Assembly: GCA_018714405.1 (NCBI GenBank)
Contig: DVNM01000033.1
Coordinates: 1-56,994 of the forward strand
Direction of reading: 5' to 3'
Source: Scybalenecus merdavium
GTDB lineage: Bacteria > Bacillota > Clostridia > Oscillospirales > Acutalibacteraceae
Length of the DNA stretch: 56,994 nucleotides
Shown here: piece by piece, positions 16,345-24,708 of the stretch
How positions within the stretch are numbered: the stretch's first letter is position 1
Layout of the letters: the number at the start of each line of letters is the position of its first letter
Translations under genes and position numbers: made by a program
The notes under the pieces: generated by a model
The model's database searches: none
What the model saw: only the letters and a program-made list of their open reading frames with translations
What the model was told of the DNA's origin: nothing

Positions 16345-17811
16345 ATGGAAAATGTTATAACACCTGCGGCACAGGCACAGGAAAAAAAGTATGTAAACAT
16401 AAAAGAATTCATTGTTTACCTGTTTGCCGTATTCTTTTACACCAACATGACCGGCATGGTCGGTTCGTACCGCAGCGCTTACCTTGTGAACGTGCTGCAG
16501 CTGAGCAGCGGCGAGGTCTCGCTGTTCAACATACTGGTCAACATCATCCCGTTTGTTTTGGGCTTTTTCATTACGATGTACATAGACGGCCGCCGGCCGG
16601 GCAAAGCAGGCAAATTCCGCCCGATCGCCATGATGATCGCCATTCCCTGCGGTGTTTTGCTGGTGCTCAGCTTCTGGGCGCCGCCGGGGCTTTCCGGCAC
16701 GCTGCTTATGGTGTATGTCACTACGGTCGCCGTGCTGTGGGCCGTAGCCACCAACTTTGGTGACACGATCAACAAGGTCGCCAATGTTATGACGCCGAAT
16801 CTGGGCGAAAGAGATACTGTTTTGTCTTTCAGAAGCATCTGCTCCGCCGTCGGCAACTCCGCTCCGCTCGTTATCGTTCTGGTGATCGGTCTTATTTGGG
16901 AAAAAGAAGGCACACAATACATCATCAGCGCCGCCCTTTGCGCCGTTGTGGGCACGATCCTTATGCTGGTCGGTGCAAAGTCGATCAAAGAGCGCGTATC
17001 TTACAGTACCGAACGGAAAAACCCGGTGATCGGCATAAAAGACGTGCTGGTCAACAAACATGCCTGGTCTATTTTGATTTCGGAATTTCTGAAAAATTTT
17101 CGCCAGATCGCAACGTATATGGGTACGTTCATGGCAGCTGCCCTGCTCGGCAGCACAAGCAAATACCTGCTGTTTGGCCTGCCCACCGGCATCGGCACGG
17201 CTGTCGGCATGCTGGGCATCAACTTCCTGCTCAAAAAATTCAATTCCAAAGTGCTCTACATCGCCAGCGGCATCTACTCCGTTTTGATCAACGGCGCCGC
17301 GTTCGCCGTAGGCTATATTTACTTTAAAAACCCCAGCCCTGTCTGGCAGATCCTGTTCATTGTTTTTCTGTTCCTGATCGGTCTGCAGTTCGGCGCCTCC
17401 AACCTGCTGCCCAGCATGTTCCAGGCCGACGTCATTGAAGACATTGAAGTAAAAACCGGCAAACGCCTGGACGCTACGCTGCCGTTCGTGATCGGTATCT
17501 TCACCATGATCAGCGGCACCATTGCACAGGCGCTTGCACCGGAGATCCTTTACGGCGACTCCATCATCGGCGTGATCGGCTACATCCAGCCGACCAAGGC
17601 GGTGCCGAACCCGCCACAAAGCTTTGACACAAAGGTGACCATGCTGTTTTTCTACACCGTGTTCCACGGTATTATGATGTTTTTAGCCGGCGTGCCGTTC
17701 TTCTTCTACAAACTGACCGGCAAAACAAAAGAAGAAATGCACCAAAAAGCGCTGGCCATGCGAAAAAAATATGAAACTGAAAACGAAAACGAAACGGCTG
17801 ATAACGAATAA
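16345..17811 (+). CDS. GPH/MFS-type sugar transporter
   Basis: The 488-residue polytopic protein has about 12 membrane helices and resembles the glycoside-pentoside-hexuronide:cation symporter branch of the major facilitator superfamily. The cytoplasmic loop DGRRPGKAGKFRPIAMMIAI is typical. A charged C-terminal tail follows helix 12. GAGGGGG precedes the ATG. It is followed by a terminator, then a second GPH gene and a sulfatase, suggesting uptake of sulfated or host-derived sugars. The substrate is inferred only from context. Confidence 0.85.
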   Translation: MENVITPAAQAQEKKYVNIKEFIVYLFAVFFYTNMTGMVGSYRSAYLVNVLQLSSGEVSLFNILVNIIPFVLGFFITMYIDGRRPGKAGKFRPIAMMIAIPCGVLLVLSFWAPPGLSGTLLMVYVTTVAVLWAVATNFGDTINKVANVMTPNLGERDTVLSFRSICSAVGNSAPLVIVLVIGLIWEKEGTQYIISAALCAVVGTILMLVGAKSIKERVSYSTERKNPVIGIKDVLVNKHAWSILISEFLKNFRQIATYMGTFMAAALLGSTSKYLLFGLPTGIGTAVGMLGINFLLKKFNSKVLYIASGIYSVLINGAAFAVGYIYFKNPSPVWQILFIVFLFLIGLQFGASNLLPSMFQADVIEDIEVKTGKRLDATLPFVIGIFTMISGTIAQALAPEILYGDSIIGVIGYIQPTKAVPNPPQSFDTKVTMLFFYTVFHGIMMFLAGVPFFFYKLTGKTKEEMHQKALAMRKKYETENENETADNE

Positions 17812-17834
17812 AAAGCAATAGCCAGCTTTTCAAA

Positions 17835-17867
17835 TCCTCCCGGACGGATGCCCGGGAGGATTTTTAT
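17835..17867 (+). terminator. Terminator after the first GPH gene
   Basis: The arms TCCTCCCGG and CCGGGAGGA are followed by TTTTTATT. Confidence 0.88.
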
Positions 17868-17895
17868 TGCAGTATGCACATTGCCGTGCTATAAT
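17867..17895 (+). promoter_or_regulatory. Promoter of the GPH-sulfatase operon
   Basis: TTGCAG (17867-17872) and TATAAT (17890-17895) with a 17 bp spacer. Confidence 0.8.
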
Positions 17896-17966
17896 TACAG
17901 TTGGAGGGTTTTACCCTTTTTCCGCCCATTCAGAATATATAACCGCACGACAAAGGATGTGATCGA

Positions 17967-19355
17967 TTGGAAAGCAAGCTTCGTTTTAAAAACTACGCCG
18001 GCTACACGCTGGTGGACTTTGCCAACAACCTGGCTTTTTGCGTAATGAGTTCCTACCTGACCGTTTACTGCAACGACATTTTGGGCATTTCCGGCGCAGT
18101 CGTCAGCGCGATTTTGATCGCCGCCAGAATATGGGACGCCATCAACGACCCGATCATGGGCTTTCTTGTGCAAAGACGCCGGCCGCGCAAAAACGGCAAA
18201 TATAAACCGTTCATCCTTTACGGCGGTCTGCCGCTGGCCGTTGCATCTGTTTTGGTATTTACCAAAATCAGCGACAGCCTGGCGTTCAACACCTTTTGGG
18301 TCGCATTCTTCTACATTGCCTACGGCATGCTTTACACCGTTTTGCTGGTGCCTTACGGTTCGCTTGCCTCTGTAATGACCAACAAAGAAAACGAGCGTTC
18401 CCTGCTTTCCGTGTGCCGCTCCATCGGCGCCGGCATCGGCAACCTGCCCACGTTCATCTTTCCCGTTTTCGTCATGACGGCCGGCCTGCAGGGCAACCAG
18501 ATGGATGAAAACCGGCTGTTCTGGGCCATGGTGATCATTGCAGCGGCCATGTGTGTGATCTACGCTGTCTCCTACAAATGTATCGATGAAAAAATCGTGA
18601 TCGAGCAAAACAGCACGAAAACAAAAGTGACGACCGTGATCAAAAATATTTTAAAAGACCGCGCCTTTGTGGTAATGAGCCTGCTCGGCTGCCTGCTGAT
18701 GGCGGTGCAGATGTACACCAACACCGTGAACCTGTACCTTTTTAAAGACTATTTTCAAAACAGCTCCATCAACACGGTATACATGGTCGTGTCGTACGCG
18801 CCAATGGTCATCATGATGCCTTTCGTCAACAAAATGATACAAAAATTCGGCAAAAAAGAGATCTGCGTGACCGGCCTGGCCATTTCCACAGTGGCAAGCT
18901 TTTTGACCTATGCCCTGCAGATCGGCAAAGACAATGTGTGGACCTTTATCATTTTGGCCGTGTTCGTCAACATCGGCATCGGTTTTTTGACGCTGGAGGT
19001 GTGGGCCATGGCGGCCGACATCATCGACCACCAGGAGTGGAAAACAGGCCACCGCGAGGAAGCCTCCAACTATGCGATTTTCACATTTATGCGCAAGGTC
19101 GGCCAGGCGATCGCCGCGCTGGCGCCCTGGTTTGTGGGACTGGCCGGGTATGACAGCACAAAGGCCGGCACCGGCATTTCACAGGGAGAAGAAGTGCTGC
19201 GCGGCATGTACAACGCAGCCACCATCGTGCCCGCCGTTTTATTCGCCGTTATGCTGGTGCTTGCGGTGCTGTACCCGCTGAACAAAAAGACCACGCAAAA
19301 AATGCACGAAGACCTGGCCAAAAAACACGAGAGCATGTACATTGAAACGGTATAA
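17967..19355 (+). CDS. GPH family sugar:cation symporter
   Basis: The 462-residue protein has about 12 membrane helices and the diagnostic GPH motif AARIWDAINDPIMGFL, then the basic loop RRRPRKNGKYKPFILYGG. Another family signature is VWAMAADIIDHQEWKTGHRE near the tenth helix. It uses a TTG start with AAAGG upstream. It is 14 nt before the sulfatase, so the pair is probably co-transcribed for import of a sugar and removal of sulfate. Confidence 0.92.
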   Translation: MESKLRFKNYAGYTLVDFANNLAFCVMSSYLTVYCNDILGISGAVVSAILIAARIWDAINDPIMGFLVQRRRPRKNGKYKPFILYGGLPLAVASVLVFTKISDSLAFNTFWVAFFYIAYGMLYTVLLVPYGSLASVMTNKENERSLLSVCRSIGAGIGNLPTFIFPVFVMTAGLQGNQMDENRLFWAMVIIAAAMCVIYAVSYKCIDEKIVIEQNSTKTKVTTVIKNILKDRAFVVMSLLGCLLMAVQMYTNTVNLYLFKDYFQNSSINTVYMVVSYAPMVIMMPFVNKMIQKFGKKEICVTGLAISTVASFLTYALQIGKDNVWTFIILAVFVNIGIGFLTLEVWAMAADIIDHQEWKTGHREEASNYAIFTFMRKVGQAIAALAPWFVGLAGYDSTKAGTGISQGEEVLRGMYNAATIVPAVLFAVMLVLAVLYPLNKKTTQKMHEDLAKKHESMYIETV

Positions 19356-19369
19356 CAGAGGGGAACAGA

Positions 19370-20788
19370 ATGAATAAGCCAAATCTTGTTTATGTGTTTG
19401 CCGACCAGCTGCGCTGGGCCAGCGTGGGCTTTAACGGCGATTCATATGCCCGCACGCCGCACCTGGACCGACTGGCCGAATCCTGTGAAAATATGGAAAA
19501 CGCCTTTTCCGGCCACCCGGTCTGCGCACCCTACCGCGCTACGCTGATGACCGGCAAGCACACGACCGGCGGCACCGGCATGGTGATCAACGAGCTGCGG
19601 ATCAACCCAAACCACCGCACATTTGCGAATGTACTGAGCGAAAGCGGTTACGCCACCTCCTACATCGGCAAATGGCACATGTACGCCGCACAGCTTGGCA
19701 ACCATTACGATGTAAAAAACTCCTACATCCCGCCCGGCGAAAACCGGCTGGGCTTTAACGAATACTTTGCCGCCTACAATTTTCACCACGAGTATTACGC
19801 GCCCAAAGCCTATTACCACTTAGATTCGCCCGAAAAAATCTACTGCACCGGCTATGAGCCGGACTGCCAAACAGACCTTGCCATAGAGCGTCTGCGTTAC
19901 CACAAAAAAGACGGGCGGCCTTTTGCGCTGTTTTTGTCGATCGGCACACCGCACGACCCGTGGACACCCAAAAATGTGCCGCCTGAATATTTAAAGCTGT
20001 TTCAAAATACCGATTTCCCCGTGCCGCCGAATTTTAAAAAGCATAACGATCCACACGCCGACGCCTGGGCACGGTTCCTGCCCGGCAAGCGCAAAAAAAT
20101 CAACGACTGGAAACGCGTGTATTACGCGATGGTCTCCAATTTGGATGACAACGTCGGCCGGCTTTATACGTTTTTGGAACAAGAAGGGTTGGCCGAAAAC
20201 ACGATTTTTGTGTTTACCTCCGACCACGGCGAAATGTTCGGTGCACAGGGGCGGCACGCCAAAAATATTTTTTACGACGAATCCATCCGCGTGCCGTTTT
20301 TGATCAAATGGGGCAATAAGCTGCCGTGCGTGCGCAACCAGACCCCGTTTGGTACAGTGGACATCATGCCCACCCTGCTGGCCATGCTGGGGCTTGCCGC
20401 GCCCGAAAGCGCACAGGGGCGCGATTTGAGCCAAAGCATTTTGACCGGGCAGTTTGAAAAAAACGACTGTCTGCTGATGGGCACGGGACCGACAGCCATT
20501 TACGGCAACGGCACGGAGTGGCGCGGCCTGCGCACCGAGCGCTACACATACGCCGTTTATAAGGCTGGCAAGCAGGAATTTTTGTTTGACAACGCCGAAG
20601 ACCCTTACCAAACCAAAAACCGCATCCACGACCCGGCCTGCGCCGCACTGGCTGACCGGCTGCGCAGTGAGATGCACCGCCAGATGGACGCCATCGGCGA
20701 CCGGTTTTGCTGGAACAGCTACTACCGCCGCCACTGGGTCAAAAAACGACGCATCCAGATCACCAGCGGAGAAAGGAATACAAAATGA
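19370..20788 (+). CDS. Formylglycine-type sulfatase
   Basis: The 472-residue protein belongs to the alkaline phosphatase/sulfatase superfamily. Asp12-Gln13 (VFADQLRW) and FVFTSDHGEMFG supply metal ligands. HPVCAPYRATLMTGK holds the C-x-P-x-R maturation motif at Cys52, which would be converted to formylglycine. IGKWHM and SIGTPHDPWTPK are other family motifs. There is no signal peptide, so it should act in the cytoplasm on imported sulfate esters. The neighbouring GPH transporter supports that. No maturase (anSME or FGE) is in the window. GAGGGG precedes the start. Confidence 0.93.
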   Translation: MNKPNLVYVFADQLRWASVGFNGDSYARTPHLDRLAESCENMENAFSGHPVCAPYRATLMTGKHTTGGTGMVINELRINPNHRTFANVLSESGYATSYIGKWHMYAAQLGNHYDVKNSYIPPGENRLGFNEYFAAYNFHHEYYAPKAYYHLDSPEKIYCTGYEPDCQTDLAIERLRYHKKDGRPFALFLSIGTPHDPWTPKNVPPEYLKLFQNTDFPVPPNFKKHNDPHADAWARFLPGKRKKINDWKRVYYAMVSNLDDNVGRLYTFLEQEGLAENTIFVFTSDHGEMFGAQGRHAKNIFYDESIRVPFLIKWGNKLPCVRNQTPFGTVDIMPTLLAMLGLAAPESAQGRDLSQSILTGQFEKNDCLLMGTGPTAIYGNGTEWRGLRTERYTYAVYKAGKQEFLFDNAEDPYQTKNRIHDPACAALADRLRSEMHRQMDAIGDRFCWNSYYRRHWVKKRRIQITSGERNTK

Positions 20789-21768
20789 TTTGTAAAAAAA
20801 GAATTGCCGCCGTTTTGGCCGCACTGCTTTGCCTGAGCCTGTTTACCGCCTGCTCCGGCAAAGAAGAAAGCAAACAAACAGAAAGCCAAACGGCCGCGCC
20901 GACCGAAGCGCAGACAGAGCCGTTCACACAGCAAACAGATGAAGTGCCGTTAAAAGGCGTAGAGTTCCAAAGCTTTACATGCACCGGCGACAACTTCTGT
21001 TCGACGACGAACGGGGAACTTACAGCGCCGGACGGCACAAAATTCGAGGTGCACAGCACACCGGTAAGCGCGGACAAAGCCACCTTTGAGGACGAATCCA
21101 CCTTTTCCATCACAGCCTCGGATGCAAACGGTGAAACACAGATATTCAACTCCGTTTACTACGATTTTAGCGGCTGCTATGGGCCGCGTTTACAGGCTTA
21201 TTCAGACGGCCAGCTTTATTTTGACCTGAACGACCACCTTTACCGCATTGCCATAGAAACAGACGAAACAGGTGCGATCGTCAGCAGCGATGTGTATTTG
21301 GTGAGTGAAAAATGTGTTGCGCCTGTAAAGGCAGAAAAAAACCGTCTGATTTTAAAAGGTAGCAATGCGTATGACAGGGATGGAAGCGGCTATGAGGCGC
21401 TGGATACAATGACCGGGGAAATAGAAGCCGTCGTTTATAACCTGAAAATAGACAACGAGCTTGTTCAGACAGCCATTTCCGGCAAAAAAGCTGTACAAAT
21501 TGCGCAAGAAGCCATGTATGACCCGGAAAACCATACGGACAAAAGCGAGACTTTCCTTGAATCGCTTGGCGAGCCGGAAACTTATTCGCTGGTAAACGGC
21601 TTTCCGCAGCTGATACAGGATCCCGACCTCACGTCTTTGCATTTGATCCGCGAATATTTTCCCGCCTACGCCTGGCATGTGCGGCTTGAGGGCATTTATA
21701 TGGTGGATATGTTTATCAATGCCGAAACAGGAGAAGTCTGCGGCGCCAATATCGATCTCCGCAACTAA
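20785..21768 (+). CDS. Hypothetical lipoprotein
   Basis: The 327-residue protein has a lipoprotein signal with lipobox LFTAC, so it should be anchored outside the membrane. A linker rich in threonine, glutamate and glutamine precedes a mostly beta region. Near the end, IYMVDMFINAETGEVCG resembles the ending of PepSY-like or YycH-type domains, but I cannot assign a family. The start codon overlaps the sulfatase stop by 4 nt (ATGA), showing translational coupling. Confidence 0.75.
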   Translation: MICKKRIAAVLAALLCLSLFTACSGKEESKQTESQTAAPTEAQTEPFTQQTDEVPLKGVEFQSFTCTGDNFCSTTNGELTAPDGTKFEVHSTPVSADKATFEDESTFSITASDANGETQIFNSVYYDFSGCYGPRLQAYSDGQLYFDLNDHLYRIAIETDETGAIVSSDVYLVSEKCVAPVKAEKNRLILKGSNAYDRDGSGYEALDTMTGEIEAVVYNLKIDNELVQTAISGKKAVQIAQEAMYDPENHTDKSETFLESLGEPETYSLVNGFPQLIQDPDLTSLHLIREYFPAYAWHVRLEGIYMVDMFINAETGEVCGANIDLRN

Positions 21769-21810
21769 ATACATGCGTGCATCGCTGTAAAACACAAAAG
21801 AGGAATGCTT

Positions 21811-22284
21811 ATGACAAGAATTTTATTCGTCTGCCTGGGCAACATCTGCCGCTCGCCGATGGCGGAGGTCGTTTTGCGCGACATGGTGCGCGCCCAGGGA
21901 AAAGAAAGCGAATTCTTTATTGCATCGGCCGCCACGAGCCGGGAAGAGATCGGCAACCCGATCTACCCGCCGGCGCGGCGCGAACTGGAAAGGCGCGGCC
22001 ACAAAAAATTTGATCACCGCGCTGTGCAGCTGCAAAAAGCCGATTACGACCGGTTCGACCTGGTGCTCGGCATGGAGGAAAGCAACATTCGAAACATACT
22101 GCGCATTTTCGGCGGCGACCCGGCGCACAAGGTGCACCGGCTGCTGGATTTCACTGAAGCCGGCGGCGAGATTGACGACCCCTGGTACACCGGCGACTTT
22201 GCCGGCACATACGACAAGATCGAAGCGGGCTGCCAAGCGCTGCTGCAGCACCTTGCGAGCGAAAAGGAAAGCAGCCATCGTTGA
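21811..22284 (+). CDS. Low-molecular-weight protein-tyrosine phosphatase
   Basis: The 157-residue protein shows the P-loop FVCLGNICRSPMAE, with Cys8 as nucleophile and Arg14 in the C(x)5R motif, and the general-acid loop IDDPWYTGDF. Such enzymes dephosphorylate tyrosine on bacterial kinases or arginine on proteins in some Firmicutes. I chose ATG 21811 because AGAGGA is well spaced from it and abuts the ATG at 21805. It lies 42 nt after the lipoprotein gene. Confidence 0.93.
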   Translation: MTRILFVCLGNICRSPMAEVVLRDMVRAQGKESEFFIASAATSREEIGNPIYPPARRELERRGHKKFDHRAVQLQKADYDRFDLVLGMEESNIRNILRIFGGDPAHKVHRLLDFTEAGGEIDDPWYTGDFAGTYDKIEAGCQALLQHLASEKESSHR

Positions 22285-22310
22285 TTTTTGCTTTTGCCCT
22301 GTGCTATGAT
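22281..22310 (+). promoter_or_regulatory. Promoter of the response regulator-kinase pair
   Basis: TTGATT (22281-22286) and TATGAT (22305-22310) with an 18 bp spacer. Confidence 0.7.
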
Positions 22311-22332
22311 ATAAAAAAAAGGGGGCGGCAAA

Positions 22333-22989
22333 ATGCAGGAAAAGATTTTGGTCACCGAAGACGACCTGTTTCTGCGCGACGGACTTTGTGAAATGCTGCA
22401 GAAAGAGGGCTACGCCGTAGAACGTGCAGCCACACTGAAAGAGGCCAAAGCAAAACTTGACAATACACACTTTCAGCTTTTGATTTTAGACGTGATGCTG
22501 CCGGACGGCAGCGGATTTGACCTTTGCCGCAAACTGCGCAGCGACGGCACCGGCACACCCATTTTGTTTTTGACCGCCTGCGACGACGAAATTCAAATCG
22601 TGCGCGGTCTGGACGCCGGCGGCGACGATTACGTCACCAAACCCTTTAAGCTTTTAGAGCTGCTTTCGCGCGTGCGCGCCCTGCTGCGGCGCGGCGGTGC
22701 GCCGGTTTACAAACACGGGGGCCTGGTGATCGACCCCGTGCACATGAGCGTAAAAAAAGACGGAAAAGCAATTTATGTGACGCCGACGGAATTCCAAATT
22801 CTTGCCGCGCTGCTGCGATGCAACGGCCAAACGGTAACACGCGGCACGCTGCTGCAAGGCATTTGGGACGACAACGACATTTTTATTGACGACAACACGC
22901 TTTCCGTACACGTCAGTCGGCTGCGCGAAAAAATCGGTGCAGGGCATATTGTGACCGTGCGCGGCGTCGGCTACCGGTGGGAGGACTGA
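22333..22989 (+). CDS. OmpR-family response regulator
   Basis: The 218-residue protein has a receiver domain with Asp53 (LILDVMLPDGSG), the acidic pair near EDD (9-11) and the lysine in YVTKPF. A winged-helix DNA-binding domain follows (VTPTEFQILAALL, then VRGVGYRWED at the end). It is paired with the kinase 2 nt downstream. It probably binds a TTAAG/CGTAAG box upstream of the ABC genes. Confidence 0.94.
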   Translation: MQEKILVTEDDLFLRDGLCEMLQKEGYAVERAATLKEAKAKLDNTHFQLLILDVMLPDGSGFDLCRKLRSDGTGTPILFLTACDDEIQIVRGLDAGGDDYVTKPFKLLELLSRVRALLRRGGAPVYKHGGLVIDPVHMSVKKDGKAIYVTPTEFQILAALLRCNGQTVTRGTLLQGIWDDNDIFIDDNTLSVHVSRLREKIGAGHIVTVRGVGYRWED

Positions 22990-22991
22990 AT

Positions 22992-23888
22992 ATGCAAACA
23001 GCCCTGATCATTGCCTGCTGCGTTCTGTTTTGTGCATGTGCCGCTTTGCTGGGTGTTTGCCTGCACCAAAAAGCAGAGGCGAAAAAGCTGTCGGACAGTA
23101 TCGTGCGGTACCTGGAAAACGGACAGCTGACCGATTTCAGCACCAAAGAATACGGTCTGGCCACGCTGCAAAACAACATTGCCGACCTGCAGGCGCTTGC
23201 CGAACGGCGGCGCAGCAATGCCGAAAACGAATCAAAACGCAACACAGAATTTATTTCTGACATTTCGCACCAGCTGAAAACACCGCTCGCCGGGCTGCGC
23301 CTTTACTGTGAAATGGACGAGAGCGAAAATCCCACGCCGCACACAAAAAAAGAACTGCAGCTGATCGAAAAGATGGAGAGCCTGATCTACCGCCTGCTGC
23401 GGCTGGAAAAACTTCGCGCAGACGCGTATGTGCTGGACTTTCAGGTGCATGAACTCGGCGGCATCGTAAACGAAGTGCTGGCTGCCCTGCGCCCCATCTT
23501 CCCAGAAAAGCAGTTTTGTGTGACCGGCAGCGCAAAGCTGCGCTGTGACAAGGCCTGGCTTAGTGAAGCCATCAGCAACGTTTTAAAAAACGCTGCCGAG
23601 CATACGCCGCCGGCAGGACGCATAACCGTTACGATTGAGGGCGGTGAAAAATCGACCGTTTTGTCGGTTACCGATAACGGCGGCGGTGTGCCGACTGAAG
23701 AACTCGGAAAGCTGTTTACTCGCTTTCACAAAACGGCGAATGCCCTGCCCGGCAGCGCCGGCATCGGCCTTGCCATTACAAAAGCCATTGTAGAAAAACA
23801 CCACGGCACCGTCACGGCGGAAAACCGTGGCGGCGGTCTTTGCATAACGATGTGCTTTATCCACATTGACGGACGCATCAGTCTGTAA
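22992..23888 (+). CDS. Sensor histidine kinase with a single short membrane anchor
   Basis: The 298-residue kinase has one N-terminal membrane helix (about 4-24) and no extracellular sensor domain. His93 in FISDISHQLKTPLAGLRLY is the phosphorylation site. The ATP-binding domain has the N box (ISNVLKNAAEHT), G1 (VTDNGGGVP) and G2 (GSAGIGLAITKAI). GGAGG precedes the ATG. Lack of an input domain and linkage to an ABC transporter suggest the transporter itself is part of the sensing, as in BceS-like systems; this is inference. Confidence 0.92.
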   Translation: MQTALIIACCVLFCACAALLGVCLHQKAEAKKLSDSIVRYLENGQLTDFSTKEYGLATLQNNIADLQALAERRRSNAENESKRNTEFISDISHQLKTPLAGLRLYCEMDESENPTPHTKKELQLIEKMESLIYRLLRLEKLRADAYVLDFQVHELGGIVNEVLAALRPIFPEKQFCVTGSAKLRCDKAWLSEAISNVLKNAAEHTPPAGRITVTIEGGEKSTVLSVTDNGGGVPTEELGKLFTRFHKTANALPGSAGIGLAITKAIVEKHHGTVTAENRGGGLCITMCFIHIDGRISL

Positions 23889-23935
23889 CTTCCCTGCCCT
23901 AAGCGGCGGGGTTTTCTTTTGCAAAATACAGAAGC

Positions 23936-23951
23936 CTTAAGAAATCGTAAG
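23936..23951 (+). promoter_or_regulatory. Candidate response-regulator box upstream of the ABC operon
   Basis: The sequence CTTAAGAAATCGTAAG contains two TAAG half-sites one helical turn apart. It lies about 30 bp upstream of a TATAAT (23983-23988) that lacks a good -35. An almost identical box is found upstream of vanY (47488-47504). Confidence 0.6.
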
Positions 23952-24023
23952 CTAAACGTCACCCAAATGCAAGGTTGGGCATGTATAATAACAGTAGGGA
24001 CAAATCCCCGAAAGGAGAACGAT

Positions 24024-24707
24024 ATGAACATTCTGGAATGCACAGATTTAACAAAAGAATATTTAAGCGGCGAAAACGTCATCAAAGCCGTAGACAACGT
24101 GTCGGCCGCCTTTGAAGAGGGCGAATTCTGCGCCGTGACCGGGCCGAGCGGCTCAGGCAAATCCACACTTCTGCATCTGCTCAGTTCCCTGGAAAACCCG
24201 ACCAGCGGCACCGTGACCTACAGCGGCAAGCCCTTAAGCAGTTATAACGACAACCAGCTTTCGATTCTGCGACGCCGCCGCTTTGGCTTTGTGTTCCAGG
24301 CCTACAATCTGGTACAGGAACTGACCGGCTACGAAAACATTGTTCTGCCCGTTATGCTCGACCGGCGCAAGCCGGACGAAGAATACCTGCAAAAAATCAT
24401 CCGTTTGCTCGATATTGAAGACCGGCTCGACCACCTGCCGGGCGCTATGTCCGGCGGCCAGCAGCAGCGCATTGCCATTGCGCGCGCCCTGGCCAACAAG
24501 CCCTCCATCCTGTTTGCCGACGAACCGACCGGCAACCTGGACGGCAAAAGCGGCCGCGAGGTGCTGCAGCTTTTAAAATATGCCGGCAAGGAGCTGGGGG
24601 TCTCTCTGATTCTGGTCACCCACGACCAGCATGTGGCTGAACAGGCCGACCGCGTACTGACGATCGAAGACGGGCGCATCACTTCGGACAGCAAGGCGGT
24701 ACGATAA
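24024..24707 (+). CDS. ABC transporter ATP-binding protein (MacB/LolD type)
   Basis: The 227-residue ATPase has Walker A GPSGSGKSTLL, a Q-loop (FVFQAYNLVQELTGYENI), the signature MSGGQQQRIAIARAL and Walker B ILFADEPTGNLD, then the H-loop (VTHDQ). The fold class powers FtsX-like permeases. AAAGGAG precedes the ATG. The permease gene begins 1 nt after the stop. Confidence 0.95.
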   Translation: MNILECTDLTKEYLSGENVIKAVDNVSAAFEEGEFCAVTGPSGSGKSTLLHLLSSLENPTSGTVTYSGKPLSSYNDNQLSILRRRRFGFVFQAYNLVQELTGYENIVLPVMLDRRKPDEEYLQKIIRLLDIEDRLDHLPGAMSGGQQQRIAIARALANKPSILFADEPTGNLDGKSGREVLQLLKYAGKELGVSLILVTHDQHVAEQADRVLTIEDGRITSDSKAVR

Positions 24708-24708
24708 C

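Noticed and set aside
16132..17667. A 511-residue open frame opposite the first GPH transporter
   Set aside because: It is antisense to a clear transporter gene and reads as histidine- and aspartate-rich low-information sequence, a shadow of the high-GC third-position pattern.
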